The position numbers and the translations under genes are program-made. Positions 55,490 to 64,000 of a DNA stretch of 64,000 bases are shown here, one piece after another; position 1 is the stretch's first letter, and every line of letters begins with the position of its first letter. The stretch comes from Andrena cerasifolii (lineage: Eukaryota; Arthropoda; Insecta; Hymenoptera; Andrenidae): contig NC_135121.1 in NCBI RefSeq assembly GCF_050908995.1, positions 3,224,001 through 3,288,000 of the forward strand. The letters are read 5' to 3'. The notes below the pieces were generated by a model, which was not told the DNA's origin, did not search any database, and saw only the letters and a list, made by a program, of their open reading frames with translations.

Positions 55490-58400
55490 TCAATCAGGAC
55501 TCCAATTTAATTGTAATTTATCGACATGTTTGGTGAGCATTTTACCAGCTTCATCCCTTAACAACACATTATTGCCTTCCAATATCCCAATAATCTTATA
55601 TGGTCCGTGATAACGCTTGGCGAATTTTCCCCTTTTTGGTTCTACTAAAACACGTACCATATCCCCTATTTTGCCTTTGAAGGGTCGGGCGTTCCTATCA
55701 TAGTACACTTTTGATCTTTCCTTTGCCTGAACTAAATTTTGTCCTGCTATTACTTGCATTTCTGAAAGTCGCGTTATTAAATCATGTAAATAGGAATTGT
55801 ACGTGACTAAATTCTCGTCGTTCGGGAAGGAACTTGGGCAACGCGCAAGTTTGCCAAAAACTAATTCATACGGGGTAAAATTTGTGGCTTCATGGACAGA
55901 TGTATTATAAGAAAACATAGCAAAGGGTACTAATCTATCCCAATCGTCAAAATCATTCATGTAATGGCTAATGTATTCGGTTAACACTATGTGACTTCTT
56001 TCCAATGCACCATTGGTTTGGGGTCTATACCCGGATGTAGTGACATGTTGAATTTTGAAGATTTTTGCTAAGTTCCGAATTATCTTATTAATGAAACTAG
56101 TCCCTTTGTCCGTTAGTATTGCGCGTGGCGTTCCATACTGCAATATAAGGTTAGTAACCAGTGCGTGAGCTATAGTTTCTGCTTTTATGTCCGGAACAGG
56201 GACAGCTATGCAATATTTTGTCAAATTATCTTGCATAGTTAGTATATGTTTGTTCCCGCTGGGAGTAGTGGGTAAAGGACCTACAGTGTCTAATGATACT
56301 TTAGAAAATGGCTCCAAAGGAGTGTCAGTGATTAACATTGGTTCACGAGTTTTAGTTCTTACTAATTTTTGATTCTGGCAACTACTGCAAGTACGGATAT
56401 AATTTTGAATATCGTTGCGCATACCTGGCCAATAAAATCGTTCTCGAATTCTGCAATATGTCTTTGTTAAACCCTTATGTCCTCCTACCAAACTTTCATG
56501 TAACTCTGAAATGATTTTCAGGCGAAGTTCTTCCGGAGGTACCTGAGTGTTTCCGTAACAAAGGGCTATTTCGATATTGCTATCCTCAAATGTATTCCTT
56601 AATATTTCTATTAACGTACCTTGAGGTAATTCGTCCGTAAAGTCGCCATTCTGTGAGATTCTTAGACCCTTTATATCTAAATCTGAAAGAATTTTCCTTA
56701 GGTTCTGTAGCCCAAGTTCCAAATCCCGAGTAGAAATTTTATCAAAATGTTTCCTTTTTACGACTACGCTAAATATTCTATTTTTACCGCGTCTTGTTAT
56801 TAGTATTTGTCCCACTCTGGGCTTTGCCTCTTTTAAGTCGTTCGCATTGATGATGCCTAGGTCGGAGAGCAATATACTCACTGGTGTAACAAGTTCACAA
56901 TCGGACGAAATGAAATGTACATAGTTTGATCTGTAATACGTTAGATTTTGTCTCGTAGAAGTTACGATGTCTTTACTTTTGCATTGCTTGCTGCGAGATT
57001 CGAATTCTAGATCCGGAGGTATGTAATCAGCGTCCGGGATGTATATGGATGATGAGTTTGAGATTTGTGGGAAAAGCTGTCTAGGAGTGGATTTTTGAAC
57101 GATAGGTTGCCTACCTCCCTCCTTGGGAGTTCGATCAACCGTTGAATTTGGAAATGGTGTCGAAAGTGCTATAGGGTTTGGATCTACAGTCGGGGTAGGT
57201 AAGATTGAACTGTATCTAGGCCTGTTAACGATTGTGCTATCAGGCACTCTTGTTGCAGTTATTTCTAGTTCTGATTCTTCCGGAATATTTTTCAGCTGAG
57301 GTGCTTTACTGGCTGTTTCCTCACGCCTTGGATTTGGAATTTGACTACCTTTTTCAGAATCTCTAGCTTGTTGTAATAATTTTTCTATACGTCTATTTAA
57401 CTCTTCGTCCCCAGTATCATCATCGTATGGATCCAAATCTTGTAATATTTCCTGTCTACGTTCATCTAAAGTGTCTCCTTCAGAAAGGGCATCTAATAAA
57501 ACTATTTCCTCTTCAAGTTCCTGTAATTGAGCGCTTTTATCTAATAATGATTTTTCAAATCTATTAAAAGACTCTTGTAGTTCTTCTAAATCTATAAATG
57601 TGGACTTCTGTTTGTTCTGATCATCTGTATCACTATCGCGAACTTCGGGTAAATTAATGGCAATAGTTTTCTCTACTTCGGACTCGCTCCCTTTTTCCCG
57701 CAATTCCGTACCGGCCACTGCACTTTGTGAATCTGGAATTTTAGGATTCTCCACCATCTGTTTAGGATGAAATCCCAGATTCGGCAGTGTACTCCTACGT
57801 TGACGGAATATGGGCGGATCTGACTGTTCGTCATCGGAATCGACGTCCTCTACTAGAGAAAGTTCTTTTGATCTACCTAATTCTTGTGTTTTTGATGGTC
57901 CCGGAGCTTCAGTAGCTTGAAACTTTGCTCGCGTTCTAGTTGCTATTGCACTGGTATCTAAAGGTACAGGTATCCTCGGTTTAGATATTGAACTTACTGG
58001 TCTCCCTAATTTTGGTTTTCCTGGTAAACTAGCTATTCTTTCCTTAGGTTTGGAAGCTTCAAATTCCGAAGATGTCGGGATTCGTTTGCCCGTTGTGGAG
58101 GGTTTATTTATTGGTAATAATTTTGGGCAATCAGGTGCTAACTCCGACTTTGTATTATCAGAGGAATCCGATAAACTGAAATCATCAGACGAACATAGTT
58201 CATTTACTATGACTGGATTCCTTGATAAGGCATCAGCATTTGTGTTTAATTTTCCTGCCTTATGAATAAATTCATACTCATAATCTCGCAATTTTAGTCG
58301 CCAGCGGATCAATCGTTGCCCTGGATCTTTTATTGAATTAATCCATCGTAGCGGTTCGTGATCACTGACTAGGGTAAATTTACGGCCATATAAATATGGT

Positions 58401-60331
58401 CTGAAGTGTAAAATGGCATAAAGGACTGCCAAACATTCCTTTTCTGTAGTGAAATAATTTTGTTCCGGTTTAGTTAAAATTCTCGAAAGATATGCAACTG
58501 GGAGATCTTGACCATTTACTTCCTGACTGAGTACAGCGCCTATGGCATAGTCTGACGCATCTGTAGTTAAGGTGAATGGACTATTAAAATTTGGATACTG
58601 AAGTATGGGACTTTTACAAAGTGCTTTTCGTAATTCCAGAAATCCTTTCTTTTGTTCCTTTCCCCAAGTGAAAGTAGAATTTTTCTTCAACAAGTCTGAC
58701 AGTGGTTTAGCTTTTTCTGCGAAGTTTTTGATAAAGCGTCTGTAATATCCTGCTAGACCTAGAAATTGCCTAATATTTTTCTGATTTTTCGGACGAGGGA
58801 AATTCTTTACTGCACTAATCTTTTTCGGATCCGGTTTTACACCTGAGTGACTAATAACATGTCCTAGGTAAGCAACTTCTATTTTGAGGAACTCGCACTT
58901 ATCGGGTTGTAAAGTTAATTTAGCATCGGCCAAACGCATGAATAAACGACGAATTTTCTTTTCATGTTCTTCTAAATTTTTGGCATATACCACGATATCA
59001 TCCAAATAAACGAAAACTTCTACACCCTGTAACCCGCGTAAGACTTGATCCATTAGCCTTTGAAAAGTCGCTGGAGCATTTTTGAGACCTTCCGGCATTC
59101 GGATGTATTCATAATGACCGTTTGGGGTTGTAAAGGCTGTTTTTTGTCTATCTTTAGGATCCATTTCAATTTGTTGAAATCCGCTTGCTAAGTCAAACGT
59201 AGAGAAATATCGGGCTTCACCTAAGTGATCCAGAATATCGGTAATGTTCGGTAATGGATATGCATCGCCAATGGTTTTCTCATTAAGATTGCGGAAATCT
59301 ATGACTATTCTCCATCTCAGATTGCCTTTAGAATCCGGTTTTTTAGGAACAATCCAAATGGGCGAATTATACGGTGAATTTGAAGGTGCTATTATTCCGT
59401 TATTTAGTTTATTACGAACCTGTTTTTCTATTTCATCTTTATGAACCGGAGGAAAACGATACTGTCGCGTATTCACAGGAACATCATCTACTGTGGGGAT
59501 TCTGTGTTTAATGTATGAGGTACATGGTAATTTATCGCAAGGCAAGTGGAATCGTTCTGGAAATTCTTTAATGATTTTAATTACATGATCCCGTTCTTCT
59601 TCGTTCAAATGGTCGAGACGCAATTTTTTTATGATTTCTAAAACTCTGTCTTCCGCGATTGGCAAGGTCTCATCTTCTGTATCAGAATCGAAATAATTTT
59701 GTTCTTCTTCGGGGAAGTTATGGTACTCGAATGGTATTAATTCTTGTGGCGGTATTTCGACTTCGACATCCTTATCCGTCGTATTAACGGCAAAGACGTG
59801 ACATGCGCCTTGGTCATTTACAGACACAACAGCTTCGCCAATGTACAAACCATCTATAGTTTCAATTTTAGGTAGATATCCCTCTTTTAAATCATGATTC
59901 GTAACGTCAATGGCAACCGCTTTTCTAGTACGTGCTTTTAAATACAAAAGTCGGGGTTTTACACTACGAGGTACTGGATCATGGCCAATAAAAGGTATGG
60001 GTTTAATAGGATCGCTTCGTGTTACCAATGTGTTATGGGCGAAGGAGATTTCAGCCTGCTCTTGTGTGAGATACTCTTTACCTAATATACCATCGCAACG
60101 CAGTACAAATGAAGATCTTACGACATGAAATTTTACGGGTTTGCCTAATAATGTAATTATTGTGGTACCTAAAGTCTCTGTCATATCCGGAGTTATTCCT
60201 GAGATAGCAACTGATTCATGAAGTGCGACTGAAACATTTTCGTCAAGGGCGCTTAATTTGATTACGTTTATATCTGCTCCTGTATCTACGAGGAAATGTG
60301 CACAACCCATATTCAGCTCTTTACCCATCAT
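55490..60331 (-). CDS. pol: Pol polyprotein: protease, RT, RNase H, extra region, integrase
   Basis: 1,613 residues from the ATG at 60331; the same frame is open upstream through the end of gag, in -1 relation to it, as expected for frameshift expression. Motifs: aspartic protease DTGA (D16), RT active site YLDD (442-445), RNase H ending near residue 700, integrase HHCC (H1278, H1285, C1315, C1318) and catalytic D1348, D1408, E1444 with exact DX35E spacing, then a C-terminal domain. Between RNase H and integrase lies an extra region of about 550 residues, Ser/Pro- and acid-rich with a coiled-coil-like stretch (LQELEEEIVLLDALSEG). Gypsy pol usually has only a short linker there. No stop or frameshift. 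Confidence 0.93.
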   Translation of the reverse strand: MMGKELNMGCAHFLVDTGADINVIKLSALDENVSVALHESVAISGITPDMTETLGTTIITLLGKPVKFHVVRSSFVLRCDGILGKEYLTQEQAEISFAHNTLVTRSDPIKPIPFIGHDPVPRSVKPRLLYLKARTRKAVAIDVTNHDLKEGYLPKIETIDGLYIGEAVVSVNDQGACHVFAVNTTDKDVEVEIPPQELIPFEYHNFPEEEQNYFDSDTEDETLPIAEDRVLEIIKKLRLDHLNEEERDHVIKIIKEFPERFHLPCDKLPCTSYIKHRIPTVDDVPVNTRQYRFPPVHKDEIEKQVRNKLNNGIIAPSNSPYNSPIWIVPKKPDSKGNLRWRIVIDFRNLNEKTIGDAYPLPNITDILDHLGEARYFSTFDLASGFQQIEMDPKDRQKTAFTTPNGHYEYIRMPEGLKNAPATFQRLMDQVLRGLQGVEVFVYLDDIVVYAKNLEEHEKKIRRLFMRLADAKLTLQPDKCEFLKIEVAYLGHVISHSGVKPDPKKISAVKNFPRPKNQKNIRQFLGLAGYYRRFIKNFAEKAKPLSDLLKKNSTFTWGKEQKKGFLELRKALCKSPILQYPNFNSPFTLTTDASDYAIGAVLSQEVNGQDLPVAYLSRILTKPEQNYFTTEKECLAVLYAILHFRPYLYGRKFTLVSDHEPLRWINSIKDPGQRLIRWRLKLRDYEYEFIHKAGKLNTNADALSRNPVIVNELCSSDDFSLSDSSDNTKSELAPDCPKLLPINKPSTTGKRIPTSSEFEASKPKERIASLPGKPKLGRPVSSISKPRIPVPLDTSAIATRTRAKFQATEAPGPSKTQELGRSKELSLVEDVDSDDEQSDPPIFRQRRSTLPNLGFHPKQMVENPKIPDSQSAVAGTELREKGSESEVEKTIAINLPEVRDSDTDDQNKQKSTFIDLEELQESFNRFEKSLLDKSAQLQELEEEIVLLDALSEGDTLDERRQEILQDLDPYDDDTGDEELNRRIEKLLQQARDSEKGSQIPNPRREETASKAPQLKNIPEESELEITATRVPDSTIVNRPRYSSILPTPTVDPNPIALSTPFPNSTVDRTPKEGGRQPIVQKSTPRQLFPQISNSSSIYIPDADYIPPDLEFESRSKQCKSKDIVTSTRQNLTYYRSNYVHFISSDCELVTPVSILLSDLGIINANDLKEAKPRVGQILITRRGKNRIFSVVVKRKHFDKISTRDLELGLQNLRKILSDLDIKGLRISQNGDFTDELPQGTLIEILRNTFEDSNIEIALCYGNTQVPPEELRLKIISELHESLVGGHKGLTKTYCRIRERFYWPGMRNDIQNYIRTCSSCQNQKLVRTKTREPMLITDTPLEPFSKVSLDTVGPLPTTPSGNKHILTMQDNLTKYCIAVPVPDIKAETIAHALVTNLILQYGTPRAILTDKGTSFINKIIRNLAKIFKIQHVTTSGYRPQTNGALERSHIVLTEYISHYMNDFDDWDRLVPFAMFSYNTSVHEATNFTPYELVFGKLARCPSSFPNDENLVTYNSYLHDLITRLSEMQVIAGQNLVQAKERSKVYYDRNARPFKGKIGDMVRVLVEPKRGKFAKRYHGPYKIIGILEGNNVLLRDEAGKMLTKHVDKLQLNWSPD

Positions 60332-60357
60332 TTTTACTAGTGGGGATTCGGGTTTTT

Positions 60358-61536
60358 CTACCGTTGCAATTTTTCTTGGTTTGCTAGAAATTTTACTGTT
60401 GCATGACGCTCCTTTTCCGAATGACTCGACGTCGCGTCCGTCCGTCGGGTCATTTGTGCGTTTAAATGACCGGTTCTATCTTCGGGTTTAGTATTTCTAT
60501 TATATGGAGAACTCGGTCTCGTTGATGGAGGAATAGGAGATGGAGATCTTGGTCTAGGCCCTTGAGAATACCTATCTCTTGCTGAACGTGGTGGTTCATT
60601 ACTGTTTGTATTATAATGATCATACGGGTAATAATTAGGATATGGCATTGGCGGATAGAAATAAGGCGAGTAGTACGGATGTGGAGGAAATCCCGGTGGA
60701 TTGTAATAATGATTGTATGGTTCCCTGTTGCGTGATGGGGATTTTAAAATTCCTACTGGCGATCCGGTTACGTCAGGATTGGGATTCGGTGAACGTGTGC
60801 GATTCTCTTCTTCGTTTCGAATTGCATAATTTTGATAGCGAGGAGGGTTAATGGATTGGCGATTAGCGTAATCCTGATAGTAAGAATTCGATGGTCTAGA
60901 ATAGTTATTATTCTGATTAAATGATACTTTCTGGATTTCATTCGATGGTAATATTCCGGATTTCATTCGCGTTTCTATACGCGCTGCAAATTTTCTCGCA
61001 TCTTCTAAAGTTTTAGGGTCACGCGCATCTACTGAGCGCGCTATTTCATCTGGAAGTCCGCGAATATAAGCTTCCAATCCGCATTCTTTTAATGGTAATA
61101 ACATTTGTTCTGCATTATTCCCATAACTATCCTCTAACGCAACTCGAGCTCCGCTAATTAATATGTTTAATCTGTCATAAAAATCGCTAACTGATTCGTC
61201 CTTTTTCATCCGAATATTTTCTATTTCGTGTTGATAGTAAGGATAATTCTTGCCCGGTGCGAATCTACCCTTTAGATGTTTAATTAGTTCATTAACTGTA
61301 GTAAATGTTTTTCCATACGTGCTATCGCGAGCTGAACCCTTCAATTTTCCTAATACTGATTTTAGAAACGAGCCCTCTAATGCAGGAGGCACTAATGCTG
61401 CGCTATTTTGTACATCCTGTACAAAATCCTTAAGAGGAACGCCCTTCCCATCAAAGTACGGAATATTTAAAGTACTATTTTGAATAGTCAAGCACTCCGC
61501 CATGGAGGTCATCATTGCGCTTGCGTCTTGAGACAT
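60358..61536 (-). CDS. gag: Gag polyprotein
   Basis: The ATG at 61536 gives 392 residues; the frame is open a little further but only from a TTG. The central part (FVQDVQNSAALV, LKGRFAPGKNYPYYQHEIEN, ESVSDFYDRLNILISGA, GLPDEIARSV) is a retrotransposon capsid-like domain. The C-terminal third is rich in Asn, Tyr, Pro and Arg. There is no CCHC zinc knuckle, as in the Drosophila gypsy gag, so basic and Pro/Arg-rich segments probably bind RNA. It overlaps the pol frame at its 3' end. Confidence 0.88.
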   Translation of the reverse strand: MSQDASAMMTSMAECLTIQNSTLNIPYFDGKGVPLKDFVQDVQNSAALVPPALEGSFLKSVLGKLKGSARDSTYGKTFTTVNELIKHLKGRFAPGKNYPYYQHEIENIRMKKDESVSDFYDRLNILISGARVALEDSYGNNAEQMLLPLKECGLEAYIRGLPDEIARSVDARDPKTLEDARKFAARIETRMKSGILPSNEIQKVSFNQNNNYSRPSNSYYQDYANRQSINPPRYQNYAIRNEEENRTRSPNPNPDVTGSPVGILKSPSRNREPYNHYYNPPGFPPHPYYSPYFYPPMPYPNYYPYDHYNTNSNEPPRSARDRYSQGPRPRSPSPIPPSTRPSSPYNRNTKPEDRTGHLNAQMTRRTDATSSHSEKERHATVKFLANQEKLQR

Positions 61537-61680
61537 GGTTGAATATTTGTATAAAAATATATGGGCAGAACTAGTCAATAAATATAGATAATAGTCCCAG
61601 CATTACCACGACCACACTGATAATATATACAAAAATGGAAAAATTTTATAATTCTATCTGATTTCAATGAATATGAGCAC

Positions 61681-61708
61681 CCAGGAATTCTTGCAAGAGA
61701 ATTCCTGG
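61681..61708 (-). other. Leader hairpin with palindromic loop (dimerisation-like)
   Basis: A perfect 10-bp stem (CCAGGAATTC/GAATTCCTGG) closes an 8-base loop that contains the self-complementary TTGCAA. It lies one base from the primer binding site, where retroviral dimerisation and packaging signals lie. Confidence 0.65.
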
Positions 61709-61709
61709 T

Positions 61710-61727
61710 ATCCCACCGCTGCCACCA
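61710..61727 (-). other. Primer binding site, tRNA-Leu type
   Basis: In element orientation TGGTGGCAGCGGTGGGAT starts four bases inside the 5' LTR boundary. It is complementary to the 3' end (with CCA) of eukaryotic tRNA-Leu of the AAG type as I know it from vertebrate genes. Confidence 0.85.
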
Positions 61728-61731
61728 GATC

Positions 61732-63692
61732 TGTTACGTGCCGCGGCCTTTTTAGTGTTCGAGCGGCACGATTTTTAGACGCAATATCGATTAGGGGTAT
61801 CCCACAGTCGTTAGACTATCAAGTATTGCTGGATTGAGTTTATGATTTAGAAAAAGCAAGGAGGCTCGCCGCAGTCGTAACAGTCGATTCTTTTAGTTGA
61901 TAATTATTTAGGTACCTTCTCAGAAGGAGAAGGGGTAGATTTTGGGATCGTCGTTGCTCCAGTCCCATACGGGTCTTTTCAATGGAATCAGATAGGTAAT
62001 TCACTAGTAGAGGTTGAGTATAAATAAAATTTTAATGTTGAATAACGGATGAAATCAAAAGAACATAACATAAATTATGGATATGATCGATCAACAATTG
62101 TATAAAGTTCAGGTACTAATATAATTGATTATAATTTCTGACTAGGGAAATCCCACAGTCGTTTGACTGTCAGAAATTATTAGTTAGATGCATTAAATTT
62201 TAACAGTGCCAAATAAGTGGTAAAGAAAAAGATAAGAAAGGGAACTCACCAGACAGTCGCAATAATATAAATGTTAATCTGCTTTTAAATTTGCTTTTTA
62301 AGTTTTGGAAAACTTTCTGGATCGCTGATAAACCTGAATCAGAAAGAAGGATTAGACGCGAAAACACACACACACACTTGATTTGAATTATAAATTGAAA
62401 CGGAAATAATGTAAATTAAATTATTAACTGAGTAAGCTAAGCGAATAATTAGTTTTGAAAAGTTTAGGATTTGAATTGTTTCGCAAAGTTGAGTCTTTCA
62501 CGCGGTTACACAGTAGACCGGAGAACTCTAGCTCTATAAGACTTCGCGTACCCAATGACACGCACCTCACGATTTATCGTCACAGAGTAGTACTGAGTTG
62601 AATTATGAAATGAAACTGAATAATAATAATTTTAACTAGTAGATACAATAAAAATTTGGATTAAATCGTTAACAGAATAAATAGTTTCGAAGTTATTAGA
62701 ATATTTGTTTCGCAAAGTCGAGTCTTTCACGCGGTTACACAGTAGACCGGAGAACTCTAGCTCTAAAACACTTGCGGACCCCAATGACACGCACCTCACG
62801 ATTTATCGTCACAGAGTGCCGCAGCTTCACGCTCTCGGCAGCGGCCAGGGTGGGTCCGCGTCGAAAAAGCTTACGCTGCATCTTATCGCTTGACCATGCA
62901 TGGGCCCCTCCACTTAGCGAGGCGGGGTGTATGTGTGTTTGCTCACATCCATCCGTCATACTCTCTTGATTCAAATATACGATCGAGAAAATTATATTAA
63001 CTGTATTTGCGGAGCATATGTACGCACTATAAACCATGACATCAACACGGTACAATTTCACATAGCTGAAGGCCTTTTCCTCATCATACATAAATTTATA
63101 TACACAATTTCTGACTAGGGGAATCCCACAGTCGGTTGACTATCAGAAATTGTGATAGGGGTCTAAAAGAACAATTCCTAACTAATTAACGATCCACGAA
63201 ACGTGCGACAAAACCGTGGGAAGGCGTCGTTCCCTGCATCGGTGACCGGATGTAAAGTATACGATTCCGTCAATCTTCCAAGAAGGAACCCAGTGTGCGC
63301 ATTCCTGATGTAGCCGTTACTGATTATGTTACAATGTTTAGCGCGACGGTCAGGGGTGCGCTCAACGAGGGCTTTCCCACAATGCTGCAAGGCATTGTTG
63401 AACCACACTCCTGCCGCTTACACAGAGCGAATTCGGTACAGCAAGAGAGCCACTGGGTCTTTCGGAGCGCGACTTTCTGGTGAGAACGCCGCTGCGTCAG
63501 CACCGCCTTATCCTTATCACGGGACGGCAATATGTCGAGGCGACGATGCTTCGAAGAAGGGGTTCCGATTTTACTAATTTATTATTAACTAACTAGGCGG
63601 GAGTATGATCAACGAGGGATTTCCCATAACGCTAGGCGTTGTTGATGCATACCCCGTCTTAAAAAGAGAAATTTTTCGTTCCGAACGTAACA
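61732..63692 (-). repeat. 5' LTR of the errantivirus-like element
   Basis: Matches 49538-51498 at a constant offset of 12,194 bp with no indel. It must hold the promoter. I could not place TATA, initiator or poly(A) sites with confidence. Confidence 0.93.
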
Positions 63693-63696
63693 ATAT

Positions 63697-64000
63697 CCAA
63701 TTTTATAACAGAGGTTTGCGTTGCCTTCTTCCTACCGTCCTTTTGCACATGGTATCGTTTTCGTGCTTAGCGAGCATATTTGTTACCGTTTTAGTCGCAT
63801 CACTGTCCTACGACGGTGGTGGGCGAGGGCGAGTGGGCGAGCTACTATGCTGTCCGCTCCGCCACTCGAATCGGCTAATAGGTACTCGCCCGTTTACTCG
63901 ACTCAACCAACTGTTTACACTAGTCGAGTTAGATATGCTTTTTCACAATCGCATCTCTACTGTACCGTTTAAAGTACTTCCTCGCTGAGGGCTCGGTTTG
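63697..64000 (+). other. Right flank: short transposase continuation, then nothing recognised
   Basis: The first ~25 bases continue the Harbinger frame; further on I see stops and no conserved motif, and no Harbinger terminus. Confidence 0.6.

Larger units (their letters stand above)
49538..63692 (-). mobile_element. Intact errantivirus-like LTR retrotransposon carrying a fourth gene
   Basis: The element is 14,155 bp and oriented on the minus strand. LTRs of 1,961 bp start TGTTACG and end CGTAACA, and ATAT is duplicated at 49534-49537 and 63693-63696. In element order: 5' LTR (61732-63692), primer binding site, gag, pol, env, an extra RRM/F-box/LRR gene, polypurine tract, 3' LTR. All four main frames are open over their full lengths. 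I found no difference between the LTRs by eye, and they are equal in length, so insertion was recent. Gypsy-group elements with env are usually 7-9 kb; this one is long because of large LTRs, an enlarged pol and the extra gene. Confidence 0.93.

Noticed and set aside
60358..60450. Canonical slippery heptamer for gag-pol -1 frameshifting
   Set aside because: The frames overlap in the right relation, but I found no clear X XXY YYZ in the zero frame; mechanism left open.
49030..63945. GTTTACAYTAGTC on both sides of the interrupted Harbinger gene as its terminal repeats
   Set aside because: The two occurrences are in direct, not inverted, orientation and differ in flanking bases.
1..64000. CRISPR arrays, bacterial operons or ribosome binding sites
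   Set aside because: Splice sites, LTR/LINE/TIR elements and composition are eukaryotic; no regularly spaced short repeats with unique spacers.

Overview
The window is eukaryotic, from an insect and most probably a hymenopteran. That is an inference from the mix of mobile-element families, AT-rich spacers and canonical GT/AG introns. Nearly everything in it is transposable-element sequence of several ages, lying in and around what looks like one host gene. All comparisons were made by eye, without alignments or database searches.

Host gene (+ strand): three exons with canonical splice sites and matching phases (11868-12009, 15885-16040, 37444-37704) encode part of a PR/SET domain, then a PLDLS CtBP-type motif, then a C2H2 zinc finger. 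This is the order of a PRDM-family regulator. Its two introns (3.9 kb and 21.4 kb) are full of mobile elements. I did not find the first or last exons.

Left and middle part (1-49 kb): TIR elements and MITEs (TA, TTA, TAA, TTAA and 8-bp duplications), two head-to-tail ORF1-only jockey-like LINE remnants (5.2-8.7 kb), a decayed Tc1/mariner element (8.9-10.9 kb), a 5'-truncated LINE with a 12-bp duplication (17.9-18.9 kb), a hAT pseudogene split by another element (23.6-24.8 kb), a LINE ORF1/endonuclease fragment (26.7-27.8 kb), a P-element/THAP9-like pseudogene (28.3-30.0 kb), Harbinger remnants, two copies of a 1.1-kb foldback element, a Mutator-like transposase pseudogene (43.5-44.4 kb), broken errantivirus and copia pieces (44.4-45.8 kb) and a solo LTR (47.1-47.7 kb).

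Right part (49.5-63.7 kb): a 14,155-bp, apparently intact and very young errantivirus-like LTR retrotransposon on the minus strand. Its 1,961-bp LTRs show no difference by eye. It carries a 4-bp ATAT duplication, a tRNA-Leu-type primer binding site, a polypurine tract, open gag, pol (protease, RT, RNase H, a ~550-residue extra region, integrase) and an F-type env. It landed inside a Harbinger transposase gene whose reading frame continues on the far side.

The most unusual content is in this element. (1) A fourth, fully open, intronless frame between env and the 3' LTR encodes a host-like RRM, F-box and leucine-rich-repeat protein. (2) A small three-way-junction motif (stem, fixed GGG-4 nt-CCC hairpin, second hairpin) occurs as seven different versions, five in each LTR and one on each side of the extra gene. 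The stems differ in sequence but keep pairing, so the structure itself looks conserved. Together they suggest a retrovirus-like element that captured a host-type gene into a cassette bounded by its own structured motif.
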